DNA from: Chitinophaga niabensis | GTDB taxonomy: Bacteria; Bacteroidota; Bacteroidia; Chitinophagales; Chitinophagaceae | Length of the DNA stretch: 64,000 nt | NCBI RefSeq assembly: GCF_900129465.1 | Contig: NZ_FSRA01000001.1 | Location: forward strand, 3,536,482 to 3,600,481 | Direction: 5' to 3' | Part shown: positions 37,245-45,032 of the stretch, piece by piece | Layout: each line of letters begins with the position of its first letter | Position numbering within the stretch: position 1 is the first letter of the stretch | Position numbers and translations under genes: made by a program | The notes under the pieces: generated by a model | Seen by the model: only the letters and a program-made list of their open reading frames with translations | Database searches by the model: none | Told to the model about the DNA's origin: nothing

Positions 37245-37607
37245 TTATTTAAAGAGTCCCTGGAATTTCAGGAAAACCGTTGCTTCATGTTTTATTACGG
37301 CAGTTGCCTTTACCCCTTCTTCCACGGTGGAATACGTGATGTCCACATTCACCTGCGGCTGCTGCAGGGGATCGATCATATTCAGGAACTTCATGTTTGC
37401 TGCTTTCTGGACCAGCAGTTTCTTTCCCACTACGCCGGAAACGAGCTCCTGGACGATCTGCATCATGCACACACCGGGTACAACGGGCTGATCAGGAAAA
37501 TGACCTTCGAAAATAGGATGGGCCGCATTCAGCGCAATAGTGGTGTTCACAGATTGTGCATCCGGTTGCTGTTGCGTAACGATCGTATAGAATTTTCCTG
37601 CTAACAT
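37245..37607 (-). CDS. FabZ/ApeI-like hot-dog dehydratase subunit
   Basis: 120-residue hot-dog protein with EGHFPDQPVVPGV. His36 sits at the FabZ catalytic histidine; the residue 14 positions on, Glu in FabZ, is Gln50 here. That fits a subunit supplying only half of an active site, as in the ApeI:ApeP heterodimer known from aryl-polyene systems, with the other subunit at 47239-47661. Expected to dehydrate 3-hydroxyacyl-ACP so that conjugated double bonds are kept. Its ATG overlaps the TAA of the lipoprotein gene by one base. Confidence 0.82.
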   Translation of the reverse strand: MLAGKFYTIVTQQQPDAQSVNTTIALNAAHPIFEGHFPDQPVVPGVCMMQIVQELVSGVVGKKLLVQKAANMKFLNMIDPLQQPQVNVDITYSTVEEGVKATAVIKHEATVFLKFQGLFK

Positions 37608-38230
37608 TATTTTTCCACGCGTTGTGATGAAATATTGAATTTTACTTTTTTATGCTGTACAAAGATCGAATCCGGTACACCATTGGTATAATGCGTTAAG
37701 AACACCTCCACTACCGGTTTGCGGCGGGAGCCATTTTCCACGCGTACCAGCGCTGAACAATCTTTGCTGGTGATATAATAGATCTTTCCTTTTTTAAGTC
37801 TGAAGGCAGTGTACCTTTCGCTTCCGTTCGTAAACACTTCTGCCGTTGCAGGGTCCTGCCGCATCAACACCATTTCAAAATCCTTCCGCAATGTTTTCAC
37901 CACCGCTTTCTTATCCATCTTGGGCAGCATATAATGTTTGGTGAAAGTGCCATCCTTCCCGAACTCGAAATCGAAGAACTTCAGCCCCATTTCACTGGCA
38001 AATACCACGCGCATACTGCTATCCTCCATTGGTTTGAATAACAGCAGGCCGCTCAGGTGATGCTGTAAGATATCCACCTGCGTGCTGTACAGTACCGTTT
38101 GATTGATCTTCGGCTGAAAGCGTTTGATGCAGGCAGCACCTCCTTCTGTACGTTCCAGGGAACGATAGGCGGAACTGCAGCTGCAAAAGAACAACAGCGC
38201 TATGAAGCTATTTAAGTGCAAAGATCTCAT
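37607..38230 (-). CDS. Predicted lipoprotein of the pigment export module
   Basis: 207 residues with a short signal peptide and a lipobox-like LLFFCSC (Cys16 or Cys18 lipidated), then a mainly beta domain without motif I recognise. By position, next to a LolA-like carrier gene, it may act as the outer-membrane receptor (a LolB-like role) for the pigment. Sequence similarity to LolB is not evident by eye. Its start overlaps the end of the LolA-like gene by 23 bases. Confidence 0.6.
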   Translation of the reverse strand: MRSLHLNSFIALLFFCSCSSAYRSLERTEGGAACIKRFQPKINQTVLYSTQVDILQHHLSGLLLFKPMEDSSMRVVFASEMGLKFFDFEFGKDGTFTKHYMLPKMDKKAVVKTLRKDFEMVLMRQDPATAEVFTNGSERYTAFRLKKGKIYYITSKDCSALVRVENGSRRKPVVEVFLTHYTNGVPDSIFVQHKKVKFNISSQRVEK

Positions 38231-38849
38231 CGGATATGGGTACGTTCAATTCACGTTGGGTGAAACTAATATTGGTATCGTCTCCGGAACGTTCGTGCAT
38301 GGTGATCTTCACCACCGCCAGGTCTTTTTTCTCCACCAGCAGGTCTATGGAATTGAAGAAGTCCTTCAGTCCCTTAGCTACCGGCGTCATTTGCACCTGG
38401 TAGTACTGGGCGTTTTCCAGCACTTTGGTGCTGAAATCCTTGTTGTTCAGTACATTGCCCTGCACACAGTCCGCCGTTACTTTACTGATCTGTTCAAAGA
38501 GCTTGCTGCCGCTGGTGGATATATTCCTGTCTGACTTCGCGTCCTTGATGCGGAAAGACTTTCCATTGATCACCATCAGGTAATAACTGGGCGCGGAGTA
38601 TTCCATCCTTACTTTATTCTCTTTCTTGAACCAGAACTTGCCTTTGCTCACAATCTTTTCAGAGAGCATGCTCAGGTTCTTTTCCTGCACAAAGTCACTC
38701 TTGATGGTATTAGTGCTTTGAGCGGTTTTCATGAACTGCTGTTTGAACAGCTCTAAGTTCGCAACCGGCTTAAAACCTGTTTGTGCACTGGCGCTCAGCG
38801 CAACAAAACAACAACATAACAAGATCCAACTACGCATAAGCGGGTACAT
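38208..38849 (-). CDS. LolA-like periplasmic lipid/lipoprotein carrier
   Basis: 213 residues; signal peptide with Cys-rich core ending in SASAQ, then a LolA-type open beta-barrel pattern (SDFVQEKNLSMLSEKIVSKG; FWFKKENKVRMEYSAPSYY; VINGKSFRIKD). LolA-like proteins recur in aryl-polyene clusters and probably carry the hydrophobic pigment across the periplasm. Start may be Met1 (38849) or Met5 (38837), both overlapping or abutting the deacetylase stop at 38830. Confidence 0.83.
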   Translation of the reverse strand: MYPLMRSWILLCCCFVALSASAQTGFKPVANLELFKQQFMKTAQSTNTIKSDFVQEKNLSMLSEKIVSKGKFWFKKENKVRMEYSAPSYYLMVINGKSFRIKDAKSDRNISTSGSKLFEQISKVTADCVQGNVLNNKDFSTKVLENAQYYQVQMTPVAKGLKDFFNSIDLLVEKKDLAVVKITMHERSGDDTNISFTQRELNVPISDEIFALK

Positions 38850-39597
38850 TTAATAGTTCATCAATCCGTTTAAAAGCAAATCCTTTTTCTTTCAGTTGTT
38901 TTATTAATGCCGGCAGCATCTTTACTGTAACGGCACAGGTATCGTGAAAGAGGAAGATATCTCCGGGCTGCACATCCCTGGTCACTTTTGCCAGTAATCT
39001 ATCTGCATCTTTTATCACCGTGTCCATAGAGCGGATGCTCCAGCCTACGGGTGTGTAAGTTCCCCTGGCCACAGCTTTTCCCAACATGGGATTGGTTACC
39101 CCATACGGAGGCCTGAATAACAAAGGTCTTAATCCCGTAGCGGCTATAATAGCCTGGTCTGCACTTTCCAGGTCCTTACTCATCTTTTTCGATGAATACA
39201 GATCAAATAATGCATGATGGGAATAAGAATGATTCCCGATCAGGTGACCTTCCGCATGTATCTGCTTTATGATAGCAGGCGCTTTTTCCACGCGGTGACC
39301 AATGCAAAAAAAAGCAGCCGGCACTTTGTGCTGCTGCAGTATATCCAGTATCTGCGGAGTATAATTCTCCATAGGGCCATCATCGAAAGATAAGGCCACT
39401 ACCTTTTCCTTCGTTTCTGCCTTGCATACTACATCGAAATAAAAATCAGAATTCACCTTTGCCGCCCCCCAGATCATGACACCTATACATATTGCCAATA
39501 CAAGGGCAAAAGGCCATTTTTGCATAACATAAGGCGGCGTGATCAGTGCTATAAGTGCTAACCAGGCTATTGCCGATATGATGTTATACTTTAACAT
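38830..39597 (-). CDS. NodB-type polysaccharide deacetylase, membrane-anchored
   Basis: 255 residues. The first ~48 are two hydrophobic helices. The NodB domain has SFDDGP (residues 70-75, catalytic and metal Asp72/73), NHSYSH (122-127, metal His123 and His127), FRPPYG and a late HDT motif. It should remove an acetyl or similar acyl group from an amino sugar outside the cytoplasm. Its place inside the pigment operon, overlapping the genes on both sides, suggests the final product carries an amino sugar made by the neighbouring GT2, which is inference. Confidence 0.85.
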   Translation of the reverse strand: MLKYNIISAIAWLALIALITPPYVMQKWPFALVLAICIGVMIWGAAKVNSDFYFDVVCKAETKEKVVALSFDDGPMENYTPQILDILQQHKVPAAFFCIGHRVEKAPAIIKQIHAEGHLIGNHSYSHHALFDLYSSKKMSKDLESADQAIIAATGLRPLLFRPPYGVTNPMLGKAVARGTYTPVGWSIRSMDTVIKDADRLLAKVTRDVQPGDIFLFHDTCAVTVKMLPALIKQLKEKGFAFKRIDELLNVPAYA

Positions 39598-40598
39598 GCG
39601 CTCACCAGTATTAAGGAGTGATGAGTGGTATTATGATGATTCCAGATCAGGATCCTTTTTACTTTCTCCGGCGCAGCTCCTTTCACCATAATTGCCTGCG
39701 GCACTTGCTGCTTCTTTAATATCCCCGTTGCCATCCACAGTGCAAAAGCAGCGGCGGTGGGAAATTCGCCAAAGAGGTGTTTGAATTTTGCTACAGGTTG
39801 CGTAGCAAAAAGGTCTGCTTCTATGGCTTCGTAGTAACTATCATCCCCTCCATTCCTGCCGGTGATCAGCAGATCAATATCGGAAGGCTGCAGGCCATTC
39901 CTGAACAGGAATTTTTCTATGTGCGATCCCGTTTCTTCTTTGGAGGCAGGTTTGTACAGCATTTCCACCGCTGTTAATTCCGCCTGTGAGGCTGCGTTCT
40001 TCTCTGCACTTAAAACAAAAAATGCGGCGCCTTCTCCGGCGGTTACCCCATTTTTATATAAGCCAACCCTTGAAAGGATGGCATGACTGTAATCTGTGAT
40101 CTCTTCTACGGCACCTGCCAGCACTTTGCGGGAGGTATCTTCCTGCAGAAAGAGCAGGCTGTCCTGCAGGGCATTCTCTAAGGAAAAAGCGCCGTGTACA
40201 AAAGTATTATTGTAAGCGTGGCAGCCCAGCAGCAAAGCTATCTGGCCCCCAACGGTATTATGCGTACTTTGAATAAATGCGGTTGGGGTAAGCATATCTT
40301 CCTGCTGTGTAACCAGCTTGTTGAGGAATACACCTGTATCCGCGAGGCAGCCATAAGCGGTACCCATGATAATAGCATCCGGCATTTTCAGGTCCGCATC
40401 CTGCAAGGAGATATGCGAAGCAGCTACGCCCATCTTGATCACACGGCCCATGCGGCGGATCTGTTTGATATCGATCCATTGCTTATAATCCGGGTCTGCC
40501 ACAGGCAAACGGTCTCCTTCATATTCCCGGATGGTTTCCGGAAATACGCTGCTATCCTGAGCGGATACACAACCGGTGCCCTGTATATATGCTTTCAT
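39591..40598 (-). CDS. Chain-length-factor-like ketosynthase homologue without catalytic Cys
   Basis: 335 residues from the ATG at 40598; the frame extends to 40643 but this start gives the family-like opening MKAYIQGTGCVSAQ and avoids overlap with the upstream ketosynthase. Thiolase fold recognisable (GTAYGCLADTGVFL; SLENALQDSL; GEGAAFFVLS), but the nucleophile position reads HGAFSLENAL, Ala instead of Cys, and both His motifs are lost (TGRNGGDD; HLFGEFPTA). It is coupled to the intact ketosynthase gene upstream, so it probably forms a KS-CLF heterodimer that sets polyene length. Confidence 0.8.
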   Translation of the reverse strand: MKAYIQGTGCVSAQDSSVFPETIREYEGDRLPVADPDYKQWIDIKQIRRMGRVIKMGVAASHISLQDADLKMPDAIIMGTAYGCLADTGVFLNKLVTQQEDMLTPTAFIQSTHNTVGGQIALLLGCHAYNNTFVHGAFSLENALQDSLLFLQEDTSRKVLAGAVEEITDYSHAILSRVGLYKNGVTAGEGAAFFVLSAEKNAASQAELTAVEMLYKPASKEETGSHIEKFLFRNGLQPSDIDLLITGRNGGDDSYYEAIEADLFATQPVAKFKHLFGEFPTAAAFALWMATGILKKQQVPQAIMVKGAAPEKVKRILIWNHHNTTHHSLILVSAC

Positions 40599-40605
40599 TT
40601 GTTCG

Positions 40606-41796
40606 CTACTTTGAAAAAACAAGGCTGGAACAATTCCCGCCAAATCCGAATGAATTAGACATCACATGTGTGATTGCATTCCCCCGGGAGAAAGTGGTAG
40701 CCGGTTTAAACGGCAGTTCTTTCATCTGCGTGGTGAACTGTGCATTCGGATAAATGATACCTTCTTTTATGGCTAATGCCGCAAACACCGCTTCAATTCC
40801 ACCGCTTGCACCGAGTGTATGCCCTGTAAAGCTCTTGGTAGAGCTTACAGGTGGAAATGCCGGCGCAAACAATCTTTCTATGGCCAGTCCTTCCGAACTA
40901 TCATTATTCTGTGTACCGGTGCCATGCAGGTTGATGTAATCAATATCCGCAGGTTCCAGTGCAGCCATTTGCAGTGCTCCCTGCATGGCTTTATAATTCC
41001 CTATCCCTTCCGGCGATGAGGCTGTTTGGTGATAGGCGTCGTTGGCGTTGGCAAAACCACTGAGCTTACACCAGGGTTTCACTTTCTCCGCAACGGCATC
41101 AGATACTAATACCACATATCCTGCGCCCTCACCGAGGTTCAGGCCGGTACGTGTATCATCGAATGGCCGGCATTTCTGCTGATCCAGGATCATGAGGGTA
41201 TTGAAACCGTTGAGCGTAAAACGCGTGAGGGCATCCGTACCTCCTGCTATCACTACATCCAGCATGCCACTGCGTATCATGCGTGCGCCATACATCAATG
41301 CATTGGCGCCGGAAGAACAGGCCGTGCTGATAGTGGATACATGGTGGCGGATACCTAAGGCATCTGCTACCAGTTCTGTTATACTACCACATTCATGATG
41401 TACTACTTCTTTCAAACGGCCTTTGCTTTGGTCCGTGAGGAACGCTTCCATGAAGTGTTCCGTTTTGTCCATCCCTCCTACGGTATTTGCTGACACCAGT
41501 CCGCTGCGGTATTGTTTCAGCTCACCGATGCCTGCAGACCTTATCGCTTCTTTTGCTGCGATCATGCTCAACAGTGCTGTTCTGCTCCAATGTGCAGGCA
41601 TGCCGGCACGTTCAGCTAAGGTTGCATTGCTTGCCTTCACTTCCACTACAGGGAAGGTTTGGGCATGCACAGAATGCAGGTATTGCATGGTAGCCATTCC
41701 CGGTTGCATTTTCTCAAATGCATCCAGGCAGGCACCGAGGTTTTCCCCAATGCCGCAGATCACGCCGCCACCTGCTATCCACACACCTTTACTCAT
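40606..41796 (-). CDS. Beta-ketoacyl-ACP synthase (KS partner of the CLF-like protein)
   Basis: 396-residue type II ketosynthase with intact triad: Cys160 in STACSSGANAL, His291 in LHGTGTQNND, His326 in KSFTGHTLGA. Elongates the aryl polyene on an ACP. The start codon overlaps the stop of the ACP gene (ATGA), a translational coupling that suggests they work together, and the CLF-like gene follows after seven bases. Confidence 0.92.
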   Translation of the reverse strand: MSKGVWIAGGGVICGIGENLGACLDAFEKMQPGMATMQYLHSVHAQTFPVVEVKASNATLAERAGMPAHWSRTALLSMIAAKEAIRSAGIGELKQYRSGLVSANTVGGMDKTEHFMEAFLTDQSKGRLKEVVHHECGSITELVADALGIRHHVSTISTACSSGANALMYGARMIRSGMLDVVIAGGTDALTRFTLNGFNTLMILDQQKCRPFDDTRTGLNLGEGAGYVVLVSDAVAEKVKPWCKLSGFANANDAYHQTASSPEGIGNYKAMQGALQMAALEPADIDYINLHGTGTQNNDSSEGLAIERLFAPAFPPVSSTKSFTGHTLGASGGIEAVFAALAIKEGIIYPNAQFTTQMKELPFKPATTFSRGNAITHVMSNSFGFGGNCSSLVFSK

Positions 41797-42056
41797 GCAG
41801 TTTTAGCTTTTTCAGCGGTGATGTATTCTGCCATGGTACGCACGGAATAAAAGATATTCGGACCATCTTCGGGATTTGCGATTCGGATACCATGGTGTTG
41901 TTGTAATAACACGATCAGTTCCAAAGCATCAATCGAATCCAGTCCCAATCCTTCTCTGAACAAAGGCTGGTCATTCCCGATATCTTCCGGTTTTACTTCC
42001 TGCAAATTCAATTGCTGAATGATCTGGGCTTTCAGATCTGCCATCAACTTTTCCAT
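41793..42056 (-). CDS. Acyl carrier protein
   Basis: 87-residue carrier protein with the phosphopantetheine site GLDSIDALEL, Ser41. The rest is a standard acidic four-helix ACP, with a slightly long C-terminal end (AEYITAEKAKTA). Met5 is an alternative start. One of two ACPs in the operon; aryl-polyene systems use one for the aromatic/polyene chain and the other for separate steps. Overlaps the ketosynthase start by four bases. Confidence 0.9.
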   Translation of the reverse strand: MEKLMADLKAQIIQQLNLQEVKPEDIGNDQPLFREGLGLDSIDALELIVLLQQHHGIRIANPEDGPNIFYSVRTMAEYITAEKAKTA

Positions 42057-42061
42057 ATAAA

Positions 42062-42676
42062 TTATAAGTACAATTTTCTAATGCTCTCCGCAGTGAATGG
42101 CGTAGCCATACCACGGCTGTTCTTTTCAATGAGATACAATGCAGCGTCGTACGCGGTGTGGTATTGTTCTACCCAGCCGCAGATGCAGGCGTTCATGGCG
42201 CCGGTATCCAGTAATTGCTGCACATATCCGGTTATAAATTCAATATCAAATTCCTCTGTTATAAAAAATGCGTTCTCTCCTTTCAGCTTATGCCGGATAC
42301 TGATCTCTCCTATCACAATGTTAGGGAGGGTGTATACGAACAAAGCAGGGCTGGCAATTTCCTGAACGGTTTCATAATAACGTTCGTCTGTATCCAGGCT
42401 GCTGCTGGTATTTGCCAGGATCACACCGGTATCTTCCGGCATGTATTGATCCATGGGCATGTTCTGCAGTAATACTTCCGTAGCTACCCAGCCCAGTTTA
42501 CTGAGCAGGTCCATCTTGTGGAACTTCGGGTACTGGCCACTGAAACGATCGTACAGGCTGCGCAGGAATTCCGGCAGTGCCGTACCGGTTTCTTCCAGTA
42601 TCACAGCACCATTTTTCACTACCGTATTGTTACGGATAATGCAACTGGAAGTGATATATGCGTTTGCGTTACTCAC
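42062..42676 (-). CDS. Half-size ketosynthase-like protein
   Basis: 204 residues from a GTG start at 42676 that overlaps the flavoprotein stop. It resembles the N-terminal lobe of a ketoacyl synthase (MDLLSKLGWVATEVLL; DTGVILANTSSSLDTDERY; SPALFVYTLPNIVIGEISIRH), but ends before the HGT and GHxxG histidines and has no TACSSG. Overlap and spacing with both neighbours are intact, so it is a maintained small gene and not a frameshift remnant. Possible scaffold or regulatory partner of a ketosynthase; function unknown. Confidence 0.68.
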   Translation of the reverse strand: MSNANAYITSSCIIRNNTVVKNGAVILEETGTALPEFLRSLYDRFSGQYPKFHKMDLLSKLGWVATEVLLQNMPMDQYMPEDTGVILANTSSSLDTDERYYETVQEIASPALFVYTLPNIVIGEISIRHKLKGENAFFITEEFDIEFITGYVQQLLDTGAMNACICGWVEQYHTAYDAALYLIEKNSRGMATPFTAESIRKLYL

Positions 42677-43919
42677 CGGGTGTATTTAACTTCTCCGTCA
42701 GTTCAATCAGGCGGGCCAGTCTTTTCAGTGCTTCCTCGTGATTCTTCACATAGGGATTGCTCTGGTCCCAGACGTAACCTGCCAGTACGGAACAGATCTG
42801 TTGTTTGATCACGGGATCAGGGTTCTTGCTGAAGAAAATGGTATCCAGCGTACCCTCATACCATGCCATTACGTAGGAACGGAATACATTCACGCCCTGC
42901 ATGGTGGGTTCCATATAATCTTTCTCCCAATCCACTTCTTCGCCCTGTAATTTTTTGATCACCAGTTTGGCAGCCGTTTGGCTGGAAACTGTAGCCAAAG
43001 TTACGCCGGAAGAAAAGATCGGGTCCAGGAATTCTGTTACGTTGCCGGTGAGCACAAATCCATCTCCATAGAATTTATCTGTGGTGGCGGACCATGCTTC
43101 GAGCACCCTTGGTTCAAACACAAATTCCACATCCCTGAAACGCTCGCGGGTGTAGGGTTCCGCTTCCAGCATCGCGCGGAATTGCTCTTCGTTTGTACCG
43201 GGGTATTCATTGTGGAAACCATGTTCTCCCACAAAACCTACGGAGGTGATGCCGGTAGAGAATGGGATGATCCAGATCCATACCCCTTTTTTGTGCACAA
43301 CAGCTGTAATACGGTTGGGCTCATCTGCCATGGAGCGGCGAACGTCCATTGTATGCGCAAATAACGCTTTGCGGGACTGGAGTACGGAAGGTTTATCCAA
43401 ACCGAAGAGTTTGGGGATCACCCTGCCGTAGCCACTGCCGTCTACAATAAAACGTGCTTCTATCTGTTTTTTATTACCATGGATATCTTCTACTGTTGTT
43501 ACAGAATCAGACCCATTGAATTTAATATCTGTTACAGTTGTTTCGTATTCTACGGGAACACCCATTTTTTCTACAGTGTCCGCAAGCGTTTTATCAAAAT
43601 CCGCCCGTTGTACCTGCCAGGTCCAGGTCCAGCCCGGCGTATGTTGTTGTTCAAAAGTGAAGTCGCACACGGCACCGTTCTTAACGAACTTGGCACCGAA
43701 CTTCTTTTGAAACCCTCTTTCGGAAATGGCATCTATGAAACCAGCTTCCGTAAGAGCATCCATACAACGTGGCAGCAGGCTTTCACCGATCACAAAGCGG
43801 GGGAATTTCAGTTTTTCCACCACTTTTACAGAATAGCCCGCCTTTTTAATAATGGATGCGGCAACAGATCCGGAAGGACCAGCGCCGATTACAAGCACAT
43901 CCACTTTTTCAGTTTGCAT
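42669..43919 (-). CDS. FAD-dependent halogenase-like oxidoreductase
   Basis: 416-residue flavoprotein. GAGPSG at residues 12-17, FPRFVIGESLLP around 39-50, and the WxWxIP signature (WIWIIP, 214-219) that is characteristic of flavin-dependent halogenases; Lys73 in GFQKKFGAKF aligns by eye with the catalytic lysine of PrnA/RebH-type enzymes. C-terminal FLDPIFSSGV is usual for the superfamily. In a pigment cluster this may chlorinate the phenol ring of the aryl polyene, as chlorinated flexirubins are known. A monooxygenase or reductase role cannot be excluded. Confidence 0.78.
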   Translation of the reverse strand: MQTEKVDVLVIGAGPSGSVAASIIKKAGYSVKVVEKLKFPRFVIGESLLPRCMDALTEAGFIDAISERGFQKKFGAKFVKNGAVCDFTFEQQHTPGWTWTWQVQRADFDKTLADTVEKMGVPVEYETTVTDIKFNGSDSVTTVEDIHGNKKQIEARFIVDGSGYGRVIPKLFGLDKPSVLQSRKALFAHTMDVRRSMADEPNRITAVVHKKGVWIWIIPFSTGITSVGFVGEHGFHNEYPGTNEEQFRAMLEAEPYTRERFRDVEFVFEPRVLEAWSATTDKFYGDGFVLTGNVTEFLDPIFSSGVTLATVSSQTAAKLVIKKLQGEEVDWEKDYMEPTMQGVNVFRSYVMAWYEGTLDTIFFSKNPDPVIKQQICSVLAGYVWDQSNPYVKNHEEALKRLARLIELTEKLNTPGE

Positions 43920-43942
43920 ACTATGGGATTTTGAATTTTTCT

Positions 43943-45010
43943 TTATGCTTTAGTACATCTCAATAAAGTATAACTCAAGCCTACTTTGTGATTTTCCATC
44001 ACCACATCCAGCCCCGCGGCACGGATACAGTTATAGAAATCATCGGTATGATACATCTGGCTGTTACCATTTGCTATCGCCGTAAAGTAGAGGGAGGTTT
44101 GCTGCAGGCAGAATGCAGCAGATTTAAACTGTTGTTTATTCCAGAAAGGTTCCAGGATAAAGATGCTGCCGCCATCATTCAATGCTTCCCTGCAACGGCG
44201 CAGGATGCTGATGATCTCTGCTTCTGAGAAACAATCCAGGAACTGGCTCATCCAGATCACGTCAAAACCTTTCGCAAAGGGCAAGCTTTCGTCCAGGATA
44301 TTTGTTTCGAAGAAAGAGATGCGGTCGCTCAGACCGGCTTCTGTGATGTTCTTTTTGGCTAAGCCTACCTGGCCGGGAAGGTCCATGATGGTAACATGTA
44401 CATCCGGGTTGTATTTGGCGCAGGCCATAGACCATTTGCCGGTGTTACCACCAATATCCAGCAGGTTCTTAGGCTGCTGTTCAAAAACGATGGGTAATAC
44501 GGAAGGGAAAGCAAGGTCTGAATAATAATGGTCAAAGTTGAACCAGCTGGTACCTGCGGGTTCCGGCATAATGGAAAGCCCTTCGTAAATGGTGTTCCAT
44601 GGGCCGAGTTCTTTCAGGCCGGCAGGTCTGCCTTCTGTTAAACTATCCTGCAGGTGATACATGGCTTTGTAGCATACATCATGCGAGAAGTCCATATTAA
44701 TACGGGTCAGCGTGTCGTGCAAAATGAAATACCCTGTTTTGGTAAGGGTATATTTTTTATCATTCACGATCAGCATTTCCAGGCCAAGACCTGCTTCGAG
44801 TAATACTCTCGCAGAATAACGGGAGAGTTTTATCTTTTCCAGGATCTCTTCAATTGTAACGCCCTGCTGGCCACTTTTGTCCACCACATCCAGGATACCC
44901 AGGTCGCGGAGGGCCTTGGATGCCTGGAAGGCGATTGGTGCAAATGCAAGCCATAGTGCCTGTTCTTTTGCCTGTAATGCGGTTTTCGTTTCCTTGTTAA
45001 AAAAATCCAT
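43943..45010 (-). CDS. SAM-dependent O-methyltransferase (family 2 type)
   Basis: 355 residues. An N-terminal winged-helix dimerisation region (about 1-110; SRYSARVLLEAGLGLEML) precedes a methyltransferase domain with SAM motif LLDIGGNTGKW and the downstream MDLPGQVGLAKK, the pattern of small-molecule O-methyltransferases. It may methylate the phenol or catechol ring of the polyene starter. Neighbouring genes are the halogenase-like gene and a ketosynthase. Confidence 0.85.
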   Translation of the reverse strand: MDFFNKETKTALQAKEQALWLAFAPIAFQASKALRDLGILDVVDKSGQQGVTIEEILEKIKLSRYSARVLLEAGLGLEMLIVNDKKYTLTKTGYFILHDTLTRINMDFSHDVCYKAMYHLQDSLTEGRPAGLKELGPWNTIYEGLSIMPEPAGTSWFNFDHYYSDLAFPSVLPIVFEQQPKNLLDIGGNTGKWSMACAKYNPDVHVTIMDLPGQVGLAKKNITEAGLSDRISFFETNILDESLPFAKGFDVIWMSQFLDCFSEAEIISILRRCREALNDGGSIFILEPFWNKQQFKSAAFCLQQTSLYFTAIANGNSQMYHTDDFYNCIRAAGLDVVMENHKVGLSYTLLRCTKA

Positions 45011-45032
45011 TGCTGATCTCGCTTTTAAAAAT

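Noticed and set aside
40599..40643. Longer N-terminus for the CLF-like protein
   Set aside because: The 15 extra residues overlap the upstream ketosynthase gene and do not resemble a ketosynthase start; the ATG at 40598 does.
42062..42676. Frameshifted remnant of a full ketosynthase
   Set aside because: No second half of a ketosynthase is found in another frame next to it, and both junctions with neighbouring genes are tight and intact.
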